The position numbers and the translations under genes were made by a program. DNA of 50,476 bases, from contig DELI01000002.1 of NCBI GenBank assembly GCA_002354335.1, forward strand, positions 1-50,476, given 5' to 3'. This document shows positions 8,917 to 16,689 of the stretch, in pieces; the first letter of the stretch is position 1; every line of letters begins with the position of its first letter. Origin of the DNA: Sphingobacterium sp. UBA2700 (GTDB lineage: Bacteria > Bacteroidota > Bacteroidia > Sphingobacteriales > Sphingobacteriaceae). Under the pieces are notes generated by a model. It saw nothing but the letters and a program-made list of their open reading frames with translations, did not search any database and was not told the origin of the DNA.

Positions 8917-8957
8917 TAAAATTTAATATTTAAATCAGATCTTCTGCTTTTACTATT
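8854..8957 (+). repeat. Diverged flanking repeat, copy 1
   Basis: Direct repeat with 14140-14240. It begins with the identical 15-mer GGAAAGTCTAACCTC and continues past the stop codon (AATATTTAAATCA against AATATTTCAATCA). The preceding 40 bp also share layout (CATAAAAAAA, hairpin, GTAG, GTT). It contains the 10-bp inverted repeat AATAGTAAAA (8912-8921) and TTTTACTATT (8948-8957) straddling the stop codon. Confidence 0.6.
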
Positions 8958-9053
8958 GAAAAAGGGGACAAATCCTCATAAATTAACAAGACAAGTACAG
9001 CTAATAATATAAAAATGGAGCATCATCATCGTTAATTATTATCCAGGAAAAGT

Positions 9054-9305
9054 TTGTCTATCAACGTTTCTTTTATTCGCTCTTTTAAGCAAGGCAGAAT
9101 ATTTAATAAAGTATTTGACAAATTAATTAATCTAAACCGTAAGCAAGCACTGACACTTGTAGTATTCAAACTTGGCCTATGTTATTTTCAAGATAGTTTT
9201 GAACATCCTATATACTCTCAGAATGCACTAATAGCCAAAGAAAAAGGACTTCTCGAAATTGAAGAGTCCTATGATCTAAAGGGTCAAGTCCAATCTTATG
9301 GTTGA
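9054..9305 (+). CDS. Hypothetical small protein (doubtful)
   Basis: An 83-residue reading frame from a TTG at 9054, with AGGAAAAG a few bases upstream. It is rich in Lys, Leu and Phe (FKQGRIFNKVFDKLINLNRK) and ends in an acidic stretch (KGLLEIEESYDLKG). No signal peptide, membrane segment or family is recognised. It lies inside the AT-rich island ahead of the DUF4365 gene on the same strand. It could be a real accessory gene, a fragment of a longer one, or chance. Confidence 0.3.
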   Translation: MSINVSFIRSFKQGRIFNKVFDKLINLNRKQALTLVVFKLGLCYFQDSFEHPIYSQNALIAKEKGLLEIEESYDLKGQVQSYG

Positions 9306-9409
9306 AAGGAACTTTTCGAAGTTTTTCATTAACAATTTGAGTCGATTAGAAGGAAAATAATAGGTAAATATTGGTATTTGGTATATTTATCAATAATAAG
9401 GTAAAATAT

Positions 9410-10501
9410 ATGTCGATTCAATGGCTTGATAATAAGAGGACTGAAATTCGAGGACTAAATTATGTTCAAAAGGTTGTAAACGATGCTGGAAGTATTTTTA
9501 ACAAAATTGACGGCACTACTGATATTGGATTAGATGGCTATATAGAGTTCATCAAAGATAATCATCCCACTGGCTTGTGTATTGGTATACAGATAAAGTC
9601 TGGGAATTCAAATCTTTCAGGGGTTGATAATGAGATAACATTGAAGGCAGATAAGAATCATTTTGAATATTGGTACAATCATATATTACCGATTATAGCT
9701 ATAGTTTATATTCCTCAGAACGAACAGGCGTATTGGGTAGACATTTCACAATATTTAGCGGATGACGAAGAAAAAATTGAAAGGGGGCCTTTCACTATAA
9801 AGATTGATAAAGAGAATATTTTTGACGTTAAAACATTTAACTTATTCCATTATCAATTAACAAAGTACTTATCTAGCTATGGAAATGATAAGTTCTTTGG
9901 AAGATCTCTTAAATTTTTAGCTGATTACCAACATCCAGAGAGCCGATTTGAAGCAATAAAATCTTTAGTTTCGTTTCATAGGAACAAAATGGAAACGTGG
10001 TTCTATCTAATCAGTCATTTTTGTTTTGAGGAAGATCACAATGTTCAACTGGCTTTTATTTATTCTTACCGTCACTTGTTATCTCACGGTGATATCTGGT
10101 GGCATCCTGGTAACATTTTGGATGACAACATCCGTAAACAAGCGAATCAACTGATCTCCAGATATTTTAATAATGCTGAAGTGTCAAAGTTAGTAAGTCA
10201 TATTAATGACAATGGTATAAGTAGAGGATCTGTCGGTTATGATGTAAATTTGATAATTCGGTTAATTCCGAATAGGATTGATTATTTGAAAAAGATTATT
10301 CTCAATGTTGAAACCACAGATGAAAAAAGGTTCTGGGCAGCTGTTTGCCTTATAAATGAATTTCAATCCTACGATTTGAAGAGAGCAATTCATTTTGCCG
10401 AAAGTATGATGTCAAATTTTCCAAATTCTGAATATGGAGACCGATTTGAAAGCATAAGAGATACGCTTATCGAGTTCGAAAACATTGACTTCACTGGCTA
10501 A
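9410..10501 (+). CDS. DUF4365-type nuclease-like protein with helical C-terminus
   Basis: A 363-residue cytoplasmic protein. The N-terminus carries a DUF4365-like domain, which has a restriction-endonuclease-like core: GTTDIGLDGYIEF gives Asp42 and Glu46, and GIQIKSG gives Gln61 and Lys63, matching the D...E...QxK layout. Residues 165-360 look like helical repeats (QHPESRFEAIKSLVSF, DEKRFWAAVCLINEFQ). DUF4365 proteins are frequent in phage-defence islands, often with a sensor or effector partner; a nuclease role is inference. Start: the ATG at 9410 with AAGG eight bases upstream, preferred over a TTG at 9371. It converges on the methyltransferase operon with a 55-bp gap. Its base composition is AT-rich like the rest of the island and unlike the genes from 15 kb onward. 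Confidence 0.72.
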   Translation: MSIQWLDNKRTEIRGLNYVQKVVNDAGSIFNKIDGTTDIGLDGYIEFIKDNHPTGLCIGIQIKSGNSNLSGVDNEITLKADKNHFEYWYNHILPIIAIVYIPQNEQAYWVDISQYLADDEEKIERGPFTIKIDKENIFDVKTFNLFHYQLTKYLSSYGNDKFFGRSLKFLADYQHPESRFEAIKSLVSFHRNKMETWFYLISHFCFEEDHNVQLAFIYSYRHLLSHGDIWWHPGNILDDNIRKQANQLISRYFNNAEVSKLVSHINDNGISRGSVGYDVNLIIRLIPNRIDYLKKIILNVETTDEKRFWAAVCLINEFQSYDLKRAIHFAESMMSNFPNSEYGDRFESIRDTLIEFENIDFTG

Positions 10502-10556
10502 AAAGTATTTGGATTGGAATAATGCCCTACCTTTCCTCAATAAAAAATATGCTAAA

Positions 10557-11126
10557 TTATTCTGCTAAAGTTAATAGAACTTGATTGTCAATCATTTCAA
10601 TTGCATTTTCAAGAGCGACATGAAGGTTATCTATAGAAGATAGGGTATTACTCAAATCACAGTTATTTAATGCGAAATGAGCATGGGGTAGCGGTTGTTC
10701 TGCTGATTTAATATGTAAATGTGGACTTTGTTTATATCTTGAATGTGGCGAATCGTCAGGTTCGCTCGCATCACAATGTAACAAGATATACTCCTCTTCT
10801 TCGAGTTTAGATTGTTTCGTTTTATAAATGTGAAAATATGCGCGCTCCAAAAAATATTCGTCATTTTGAAGAGGTCTCCATATTTCATGGTACATTGCGT
10901 GGAAATCGTTGACATAAGTTTTAAATCTCCATGACGCAAATTCGTTTCCTGTTTCTGTAGTATCTGATATTGCAATAACGAATGCTCTTCCTCCTATCGA
11001 ACGGTTATTGAAAGCTATTTTGTTTCCCCGATTTGCCACCCCTTTCAATAAAGAGATTATTTGAGTTCCTCGGGACGCATTTAGATCGCTAATTGCCTTA
11101 ACTATTCGTGGTGTTGGTGTAGCCAT
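10557..11126 (-). CDS. Unknown 189-residue partner of the adenine methyltransferase
   Basis: Not recognised. It starts at the ATG at 11126, two bases after the methyltransferase TGA, so the two are almost certainly translated together. The N-terminus is basic (MATPTPRIVKAISDLNASRG), the middle aromatic-rich (FHAMYHEIWRPLQNDEYFL), followed by an acidic stretch (KLEEEEYILLHCDASEPDD) and a His-rich block (SPHLHIKSAEQPLPHAHF). The last 30 residues are a Leu/Ile-rich helix. There is no signal peptide or membrane segment. The HxH...HxH block may bind metal or form an active site, which would make this a candidate effector of the system, but that is inference. Confidence 0.7.
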   Translation of the reverse strand: MATPTPRIVKAISDLNASRGTQIISLLKGVANRGNKIAFNNRSIGGRAFVIAISDTTETGNEFASWRFKTYVNDFHAMYHEIWRPLQNDEYFLERAYFHIYKTKQSKLEEEEYILLHCDASEPDDSPHSRYKQSPHLHIKSAEQPLPHAHFALNNCDLSNTLSSIDNLHVALENAIEMIDNQVLLTLAE

Positions 11127-11128
11127 TC

Positions 11129-13765
11129 TCAAACAATACCTAATACAGCTTTATCTTCTTCATTTAGTCCGTATAATTCACATACTATTTCATCAATTTC
11201 TCTTTCTATTGTTAAACTTTCTATACCAACGGTATTTAGTCGCTTTTGTACTAAAGAAAGAATCCTCTTCATCAAGCCGGGAGATACTTTCGCAGGATCA
11301 GGTACGGGTGTTGTTTGAAGCGTTTTAACTTCAAGCATAGTATAACCTTGACTGTATTTATGTGAGTGATTTGAGATGTACCAATAACATGGGGTTGAAT
11401 TTAAAACTGCAAGATAAAAAAGCAAAATCTCTTCTCCACCAACATCCTCGTTTTTTGGAATTAGAAACGGAGTCCGAGATACAACATATTTTCCAGTTAA
11501 GTCAATAGAAAACTTCGGTGTAATTGTTAGATGAGGAGTAATTAATTTACTACGAAGCATATCCTCAGGTTGTCTCGTTCTTAAAGGTTTCCACCAATTG
11601 TCATTCTGAAACGCCTTTTTTGATTGTAGCTTTGTCTGATTCTCTAATAGATATTTATAAGTCTGTGGAAAACTATTTTCAATCTCAGAAAACTCAATCT
11701 TTCTATTCCTTATAAAGGGATAGAAAAGATATTTTTCTGATTCTAAATTGGGTAATGTATAACGAAGCATTTTTTTATCCGGCAAGTAAGGAACATAAAG
11801 ATCCTCTTCTCCATTGGGAATTCGTTCCTTATCAATAAGAAATATGTCGTCATTACCTGTGACAAAACCTTGTCGAATTTCTAAGAAATTTTGTAGAGGT
11901 TTAAACTTCTGAAACTTTGACTCTATACGCATCTCGCTATTAGGCAATATATACCATTCCTTTTTTTTGAACAAACTCTGATCAACTTCATAAATACTAT
12001 AATAGTCTGTTTCAATAAAATTTCTTCTTACAACATCTTGTAATGCCTTTCCTACAAAATCTCTACATTTCAGCATTATTGCATTTTTCGGGTTACTTGA
12101 AAAATCTGTCTTTTTTTGAAAGATCAAAAGAATAACATATATACCTGTATTTTCAAAAACCGGTATAGCAGATAGGTCTGCCACGCAACTTATCCAAGTA
12201 TCTTTGGACAGTTCTTCTCGAATACTAGCAGCACTAGACGATATTAAGAAGCTATGAGGTAAGACATATAGACCATATCCTCCTGGCTTTAATAAATCCA
12301 ATCCTACTTTTATAAAAGCAATAAAGGTGTCAACCCTACCTTTAGCACTAACTCCCATATAATCTGATATGCGCTTACGCATTTCTTCAGACTGTGCGTT
12401 TGTTGAGATAAATGGAGGATTGGATATAACGGTATCGTATGAATTTTTTAGCTGCGGATTCTGGGTAATATATTCGAGCGTTTCAACCGTTTTTATATTT
12501 AAACTGCTAGGGAATTCGTTGGTAAGAACTAATTGAAGCAATGCTAGGGAAAGTTCTGCTGCCTTACAGGCATTCGGATCGACATCCAAGCCCATAATAT
12601 CCTCAAAGGCTGACTTTATAGCAGCTGTGGAAATATCCTCCTGCCTAGGGTCACATTTTAATTCTAATAAGGATCTAAGAAAGATACCTGATCCGACAGC
12701 TGGCTCCGCAACTTTAATTCTCTTAAACTCCAATGGAGAAAGGTTTTCCTTTAAGTAACGCGCAAAGAACCGAGCGATATACTGAGGTGTGTAAACAGCA
12801 CCATAAGCCTTGTTTACTTGTTCTGTTGGTAGTGAAGGAAAGATAGTGAGTTGAGAAGAAGCCTCTACCTTTAAGATGGAAATGTACTTTTCATAAATAC
12901 GACTTAAAGCATGCATAGACATTATCGAAAAGTCATACTTATAGAATGAACTATGTTTATTTGTGTAGAAGTCGTTTAATAAATAGGAAAAACTTTGCTT
13001 GTCTATTTTGTTAAAAGTCTTTAAACCATCAAAGTCAATCAAATAATTTGGTACATCGTCTTGGTTGAGCTTTTTTAATGCTGTTCTAAAAATATCTTCA
13101 ATAAAATTATCCTTATCATTACTTTCAAGCCAAGATTCTAACAACAAATTGCTGTTTGAACTGTTATCTTGATATCTTTTTACATTATCTTCTAATGCTC
13201 TTAAGAATATGATAGAATTGAATAGTAGAGAAAGAGATTCATTTGAAACATCGTTATTAAGCTCTGCTGATAGATTTCTTTTCCAAAATGATATTGTATG
13301 TATCAACGCATCATCAAGAGCTGGGATGTTTGGGCTAGGTCTTAAACCAATTATTTTCTCAAAAGCTTCGCTTCTTAATTTGTCATATTGATCTCTTTTA
13401 AAGTCTTGCTCACTTACGATGTTATCAAGAGGGTTATATCTATTATAAATATATAGTACTTTGTTTTGTTCAACCTGTATATGCCAATCTACCATATTGT
13501 TATATGATATATTTAGCAAACGTCTTCTGTTTATATCAGAAAGATCTGAATAAGGTCTTTTTAAGAAGGAAATAATAGCGGTATTTTCTAGACCATGTTC
13601 AACAACAAGATGCATATTAACATATTCAGCCTCATCTGACGGAATAAGGTAATAACTTGGTGTCCAGCCAAGTTCAGAAGCAAATCTCTGAGCTAAGATT
13701 GATTTATCCTCCGTCGTAGGAGCTTCTGTCGTAAGACCTGTTATTATATTATATAGAGAAAACAT
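11129..13765 (-). CDS. N6-adenine DNA methyltransferase, Eco57I/TaqI-like
   Basis: An 878-residue adenine-specific DNA methyltransferase of the type IIG-like architecture. Residues 1-300 are an uncharacterised N-domain without a nuclease motif I can see. Residues 318-330 (YGAVYTPQYIARFF) are the usual entry to the catalytic domain. Motif I is AEPAVGSGIF (353-362), the acidic loop MGLDVDPNAC follows at 391-400, and motif IV is NPPF (449-452). Residues 600-830 (FLEIRQGFVTGNDDIFLI, KLITPHLTITPKFS, YYWYISNHSH-like segment) resemble a TaqI-type target-recognition domain. It methylates DNA using S-adenosylmethionine, probably for self/non-self marking. It is followed by an unknown partner gene and faces the DUF4365 gene. 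A linked restriction function is not evident. Confidence 0.88.
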   Translation of the reverse strand: MFSLYNIITGLTTEAPTTEDKSILAQRFASELGWTPSYYLIPSDEAEYVNMHLVVEHGLENTAIISFLKRPYSDLSDINRRRLLNISYNNMVDWHIQVEQNKVLYIYNRYNPLDNIVSEQDFKRDQYDKLRSEAFEKIIGLRPSPNIPALDDALIHTISFWKRNLSAELNNDVSNESLSLLFNSIIFLRALEDNVKRYQDNSSNSNLLLESWLESNDKDNFIEDIFRTALKKLNQDDVPNYLIDFDGLKTFNKIDKQSFSYLLNDFYTNKHSSFYKYDFSIMSMHALSRIYEKYISILKVEASSQLTIFPSLPTEQVNKAYGAVYTPQYIARFFARYLKENLSPLEFKRIKVAEPAVGSGIFLRSLLELKCDPRQEDISTAAIKSAFEDIMGLDVDPNACKAAELSLALLQLVLTNEFPSSLNIKTVETLEYITQNPQLKNSYDTVISNPPFISTNAQSEEMRKRISDYMGVSAKGRVDTFIAFIKVGLDLLKPGGYGLYVLPHSFLISSSAASIREELSKDTWISCVADLSAIPVFENTGIYVILLIFQKKTDFSSNPKNAIMLKCRDFVGKALQDVVRRNFIETDYYSIYEVDQSLFKKKEWYILPNSEMRIESKFQKFKPLQNFLEIRQGFVTGNDDIFLIDKERIPNGEEDLYVPYLPDKKMLRYTLPNLESEKYLFYPFIRNRKIEFSEIENSFPQTYKYLLENQTKLQSKKAFQNDNWWKPLRTRQPEDMLRSKLITPHLTITPKFSIDLTGKYVVSRTPFLIPKNEDVGGEEILLFYLAVLNSTPCYWYISNHSHKYSQGYTMLEVKTLQTTPVPDPAKVSPGLMKRILSLVQKRLNTVGIESLTIEREIDEIVCELYGLNEEDKAVLGIV

Positions 13766-14088
13766 TAAACAAATACTAATATTTTTAGTAAAAATACACT
13801 TTTTTATAATATTATGGCTTCATTTTTTTAAATTGCAAATTCTGACAAAACCCAACATCACATATATGGCATAAATATACATAATGCAATTTATATGCGG
13901 CACCTGAATAATGACAATATAGCAAAGCTATTCAAAACGAGAAATCGAACTTTGGAAAAAAGGCCTTAATGCTATAGCAGAGTGTGTTTTTAGGAAAGTC
14001 TTTAATAAAAGCTCACATTTTTACTCACAAATATCGAACTATAAATGACCCAACACTAACAACTTAGGTCACAGATTTTTATTGGCAT
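13766..14088. other. AT-rich upstream region of the methyltransferase
   Basis: About 320 bp without a convincing gene on either strand. It must hold the methyltransferase promoter (minus strand), but no clear TTTG/TAnnTTTG pair was found. A short GGAAAGTCT at 13993-14001 matches part of the repeat core but is not backed by flanking similarity. Confidence 0.4.
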
Positions 14089-14136
14089 AAAAAAAGGAGA
14101 CTGCCCGTATATGGTGTCTCCTTAAGTAGGGGCAGT
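14089..14136 (-). terminator. Terminator with a competing upstream hairpin
   Basis: On the minus strand GGAGAC (14121-14116) pairs with GTCTCC (14101-14096) and runs into TTTTTTT (14095-14089), a rho-independent terminator. An alternative perfect stem, ACTGCCC (14136-14130) with GGGCAGT (14106-14100), overlaps the terminator's 3' arm by two bases. The two cannot form together. It lies after the 14307-14747 gene and before the methyltransferase. Confidence 0.55.
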
Positions 14137-14139
14137 TTC

Positions 14140-14202
14140 GGAAAGTCTAACCTCATCGATGACTACGAAGCCATTTTAAATATGAAAAACCTTCTCGAAT
14201 AA
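14140..14202 (+). pseudogene. Orphan 3' end of a coding gene, copy 2
   Basis: Twenty codons plus TAA reading GKSNLIDDYEAILNMKNLLE, homologous in frame to 8854-8916. It is followed 27 bp later by a strong plus-strand terminator, as expected for a genuine gene end. Upstream in frame there is no recognisable body of the gene. See copy 1 for interpretation. Confidence 0.5.
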
Positions 14203-14240
14203 TCCCGAATACAATATTTCAATCAAACCGCCTGTTTCGC
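14140..14240 (+). repeat. Diverged flanking repeat, copy 2
   Basis: Direct-repeat partner of 8854-8957. It starts with the same 15-bp core GGAAAGTCTAACCTC (14140-14154) and stays alignable past the stop codon. The pair encloses the DUF4365/methyltransferase island. Confidence 0.6.
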
Positions 14241-14260
14241 TACCCGAAGCGGGCTTTTTT
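14230..14260 (+). terminator. Rho-independent terminator
   Basis: GCCTGTTTCG (14230-14239) pairs with CGAAGCGGGC (14245-14254), a 10-bp stem with two G-T wobbles and loop CTACC, followed by six T. It serves the plus-strand gene whose 3' end is the fragment at 14140-14202. Confidence 0.75.
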
Positions 14261-14306
14261 ATTTCGGCAACAAAAAATACGCTACTTAATTACTGGAAAT
14301 ATCAAG

Positions 14307-14747
14307 CTAAATATCATCAAGTTTCCGTTGCTCATCTTCTGGAAATTGAATATGTTCTGATAAATCCTTAACGAATTTTCTAGCAAAGACCGCACCTTCA
14401 GAATCGCTTTTCATGATATCGTCATCACCAAGATCGGCATTTTCGCCATAGATCGCTTTCTTAAGTTCAACACGCTGGTGGATTTCAGTTACTTTTTCTT
14501 CTAATTTCTCCACCACAGAAAAATCTGGTGTACCACGTTCCAGCAAATCACTAAAATCCTTATAAGGAGAAAGGCTCACCTTAATCACTTTCTGCAACAC
14601 CTCGCCCCATTGCAATACCTCATGTTTAGCATACTCAGGATTATTCTTCTTTTGCATAAACATGACCATGGCAAGAAACATTTCCGGCGTTCCGCTCCAT
14701 GTCCGCTTTGACCCGAACAGCTTAGAAAAAAACGATAGCAGTCTCAT
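14307..14747 (-). CDS. Hypothetical 146-residue protein
   Basis: Not recognised. It begins with a hydrophobic/basic stretch (MRLLSFFSKLFGSKRTWSG) too short for a secure signal peptide, then is mainly helical and charged, with KLEEKVTEIHQRVELKKAI likely coiled coil and an acidic C-terminus (FPEDEQRKLDDI). It has its own good promoter about 20-50 bp upstream and probably ends at the minus-strand terminator near 14090. It could be a cytosolic adaptor; no function is proposed. Confidence 0.65.
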   Translation of the reverse strand: MRLLSFFSKLFGSKRTWSGTPEMFLAMVMFMQKKNNPEYAKHEVLQWGEVLQKVIKVSLSPYKDFSDLLERGTPDFSVVEKLEEKVTEIHQRVELKKAIYGENADLGDDDIMKSDSEGAVFARKFVKDLSEHIQFPEDEQRKLDDI

Positions 14748-14768
14748 AATCGTTTATTTTGACCAACC

Positions 14769-14799
14769 TAAAGTTATGTCTTTTCCCAATGAAAACAAA
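14769..14799 (-). promoter_or_regulatory. Bacteroidota-type promoter of the 146-residue gene
   Basis: On the minus strand TTTG (14799-14796), exactly 19 bp, then TAACTTTA (14776-14769), one mismatch from TAnnTTTG. The predicted start of transcription lies about 15 nt before the ATG at 14747. Confidence 0.55.
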
Positions 14800-14893
14800 A
14801 CGTTTGCCTTCCGCAACTCATATCAGCACCCCAATTAACGCCTAAATGCCATAGCTAATAATAAGAATCCGCGGCGCATTTTAACCCATTCAC

Positions 14894-15631
14894 TCAACCA
14901 CCCACGAACCACGTACCCTCATTCCCAAATTCCGGACACGACAAATTCCCAACCTCCGGCTGCCACAGATCATCATATCTGGCAGCCTCCTCCATCGCCA
15001 CCCATCCCCTCTGCATATCCCAACCATAATTCTCCCCTCGCAAAAGACCCCGCTCAAAAAGGCCGGAATACCCATCCGTCCGGGCCAGACAAAAAGCACT
15101 CAACCCAACAGAAGCATACCGCTTCCCAAGTGCAGCTGCAATAGCACGAATGGTCGACCCGGTCGTCACCACATCATCTACAATCCAAACTCGTTTATCG
15201 CCCCAACCAAACACCGGGGCAAGCTCATACCCATTCTCCAACGTCCTTTCGCGCTCCAAGCGGCTTAAACCCGTCAATTTCACATTCTTTCTTTTCTTGC
15301 GCAATAGGTCCGGAACATAATCACATCCAACCTTATCCGCTAAAAGGCGGCACAGCACATCCATCGGCTTCGGATCCGACCTCCGCAGGATCGCCGTCTC
15401 CTGATGTCCCAACGCGCGCACGATGATATCCCCTTGTTTCAAACCTACCTGCTGCAAAGCCAGATCCGAAACCCCAGCCCATGCAGCAACGTGCGGGTCA
15501 TCACCAAACTTGAATTTCAGGATGCTCCTCGATATCCTATCCATCCCAACCGACACAGACCGATACCCGCATAAGTAATACAGTGGAATACGTTGATCAT
15601 CAAATGCAATATATTGTTTAGGGATTTTCAC
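14894..15631 (-). CDS. Phosphoribosyltransferase-domain protein, ComF-like
   Basis: A 245-residue protein with a type I phosphoribosyltransferase PRPP loop (VWIVDDVVTTGSTI, about residues 151-164), preceded by KKRKNVKLTGLSRLERER, which resembles the ComF-family R..T..Q..L..EER region. Unlike canonical ComF it has no N-terminal CxxC zinc finger. It has a C-terminal extension of about 60 residues rich in Trp and Gly (GYSGLFERGLLRGENYGWD) ending in WFVGG. ComF proteins act in DNA uptake, and other PRTases in nucleotide salvage; the role here is open. It is probably monocistronic, 147 bp after the hypothetical gene's start and 54 bp before the oxidoreductase stop. Confidence 0.7.
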   Translation of the reverse strand: MKIPKQYIAFDDQRIPLYYLCGYRSVSVGMDRISRSILKFKFGDDPHVAAWAGVSDLALQQVGLKQGDIIVRALGHQETAILRRSDPKPMDVLCRLLADKVGCDYVPDLLRKKRKNVKLTGLSRLERERTLENGYELAPVFGWGDKRVWIVDDVVTTGSTIRAIAAALGKRYASVGLSAFCLARTDGYSGLFERGLLRGENYGWDMQRGWVAMEEAARYDDLWQPEVGNLSCPEFGNEGTWFVGG

Positions 15632-15685
15632 ATTTTGGGGTATACACAGTTTACCTACCTCAACACCTGTTGGATAAGTTTTTGG

Positions 15686-16681
15686 TCAGTTGATGTTCGG
15701 TGCCCATAGACAAACTGGCCATAAGACGTTGATAATGACGTTTCCTGTTTTTTGCCTGGTCTCCACATAACGGTAGGCTTCTACAATGTCATCCAAGGCG
15801 TAACTCCTATCGATTACGGGTTTAAACGAACCTTGTTGGGCCAGATCCCGCAAATAGAGAACATCGTCTCTTTGTATAACTGGAATCGGAAACAAAACCT
15901 TTTTCCTACCTAACAAAGGCGTAATTAATGCCAGCCAAATATTCTGGGAACCTTTACCCAATTCTGTCGAGATATAAATGCCCTTCGGCTTCATCAACGG
16001 TTTGCACTGTCCAAAAGAACTTTTGCCGACGGCATCGAACACAAAATCAAAGCGATGTGTTATTCGCGTAAAATCCTCTGTCTCGTAGTCGATTACCTCG
16101 TCTGCCCCCAGTGATTTCACCAAACCGACATTTTTTGTATTGGACACCGCAACAACATATGCTCCCCATATCTTTAAAAATTGCACAGCCGCCGAGCCGA
16201 TGGCTCCGGTCCCCCCGTAGACAAGTACGGCATCCCCCACCTTTACTTTCGCTGCACTGATATTGCACAGCGCATAGTGGCTCCCTTCGGTCAATGCTGC
16301 AGCTGTCTGAAAATCGAGTCCCCTGGGCATTAAGGTGATAGCCTTATTTTCCCGGATGACCTTGTACTCCGCATGGCAGCCAAAACCGTCGTCATCGTAA
16401 CCAAAGACATTGTCACCGACCTTAAAGTTTTTGACCTCATTTCCGATTGCTTCGACTACGCCCGCAAATTCACAGCCAAGCACCTTGTTTCTTGGCTTGA
16501 AGAGATCACTGAATAATCGGGACACAAAATATTCGGCACTCCTGAACCCACAGTCCGTACGGTTGACCGTTGTAGCGTGAATTCTAACGAGCACCTCGTT
16601 GTTACGTGGCGATGGCGTTGGTATTTTGCCAACGTTTACTACCTCAGGCTTCCCGTAACGTGTATAGACAGCTGCTTTCAT
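15686..16681 (-). CDS. NAD(P)-dependent medium-chain dehydrogenase/quinone reductase-like
   Basis: A 331-residue MDR-superfamily oxidoreductase. The N-terminal GroES-like domain starts MKAAVYTRYGKPEVV and includes HATTVNRTDCGFR; GCEFAGVVEAIGNEVKNFKVGD follows. The Rossmann fold has VLVYGGTGAIGSAAVQFLK and GADEVIDYETEDF. The Cys cluster for structural zinc is missing, placing it with zinc-independent quinone oxidoreductase-like enzymes. The ATG at 16681 is chosen over a GTG at 16687 because MKAAVYTRYG is the usual family start. It begins 8 bp after the stop of the DUF4412-like gene, so the two are co-transcribed. The substrate is unknown. Confidence 0.9.
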   Translation of the reverse strand: MKAAVYTRYGKPEVVNVGKIPTPSPRNNEVLVRIHATTVNRTDCGFRSAEYFVSRLFSDLFKPRNKVLGCEFAGVVEAIGNEVKNFKVGDNVFGYDDDGFGCHAEYKVIRENKAITLMPRGLDFQTAAALTEGSHYALCNISAAKVKVGDAVLVYGGTGAIGSAAVQFLKIWGAYVVAVSNTKNVGLVKSLGADEVIDYETEDFTRITHRFDFVFDAVGKSSFGQCKPLMKPKGIYISTELGKGSQNIWLALITPLLGRKKVLFPIPVIQRDDVLYLRDLAQQGSFKPVIDRSYALDDIVEAYRYVETRQKTGNVIINVLWPVCLWAPNIN

Positions 16682-16689
16682 CCGCACGA

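Noticed and set aside
9371..9409. Upstream TTG start for the DUF4365 gene.
   Set aside because: The ATG at 9410 has a well-placed AAGG and the extra 13 residues look untranslated.
13993..14001. A third partial copy of the repeat core (GGAAAGTCT).
   Set aside because: Only nine bases match and the flanks do not align; expected by chance in AT-rich DNA.
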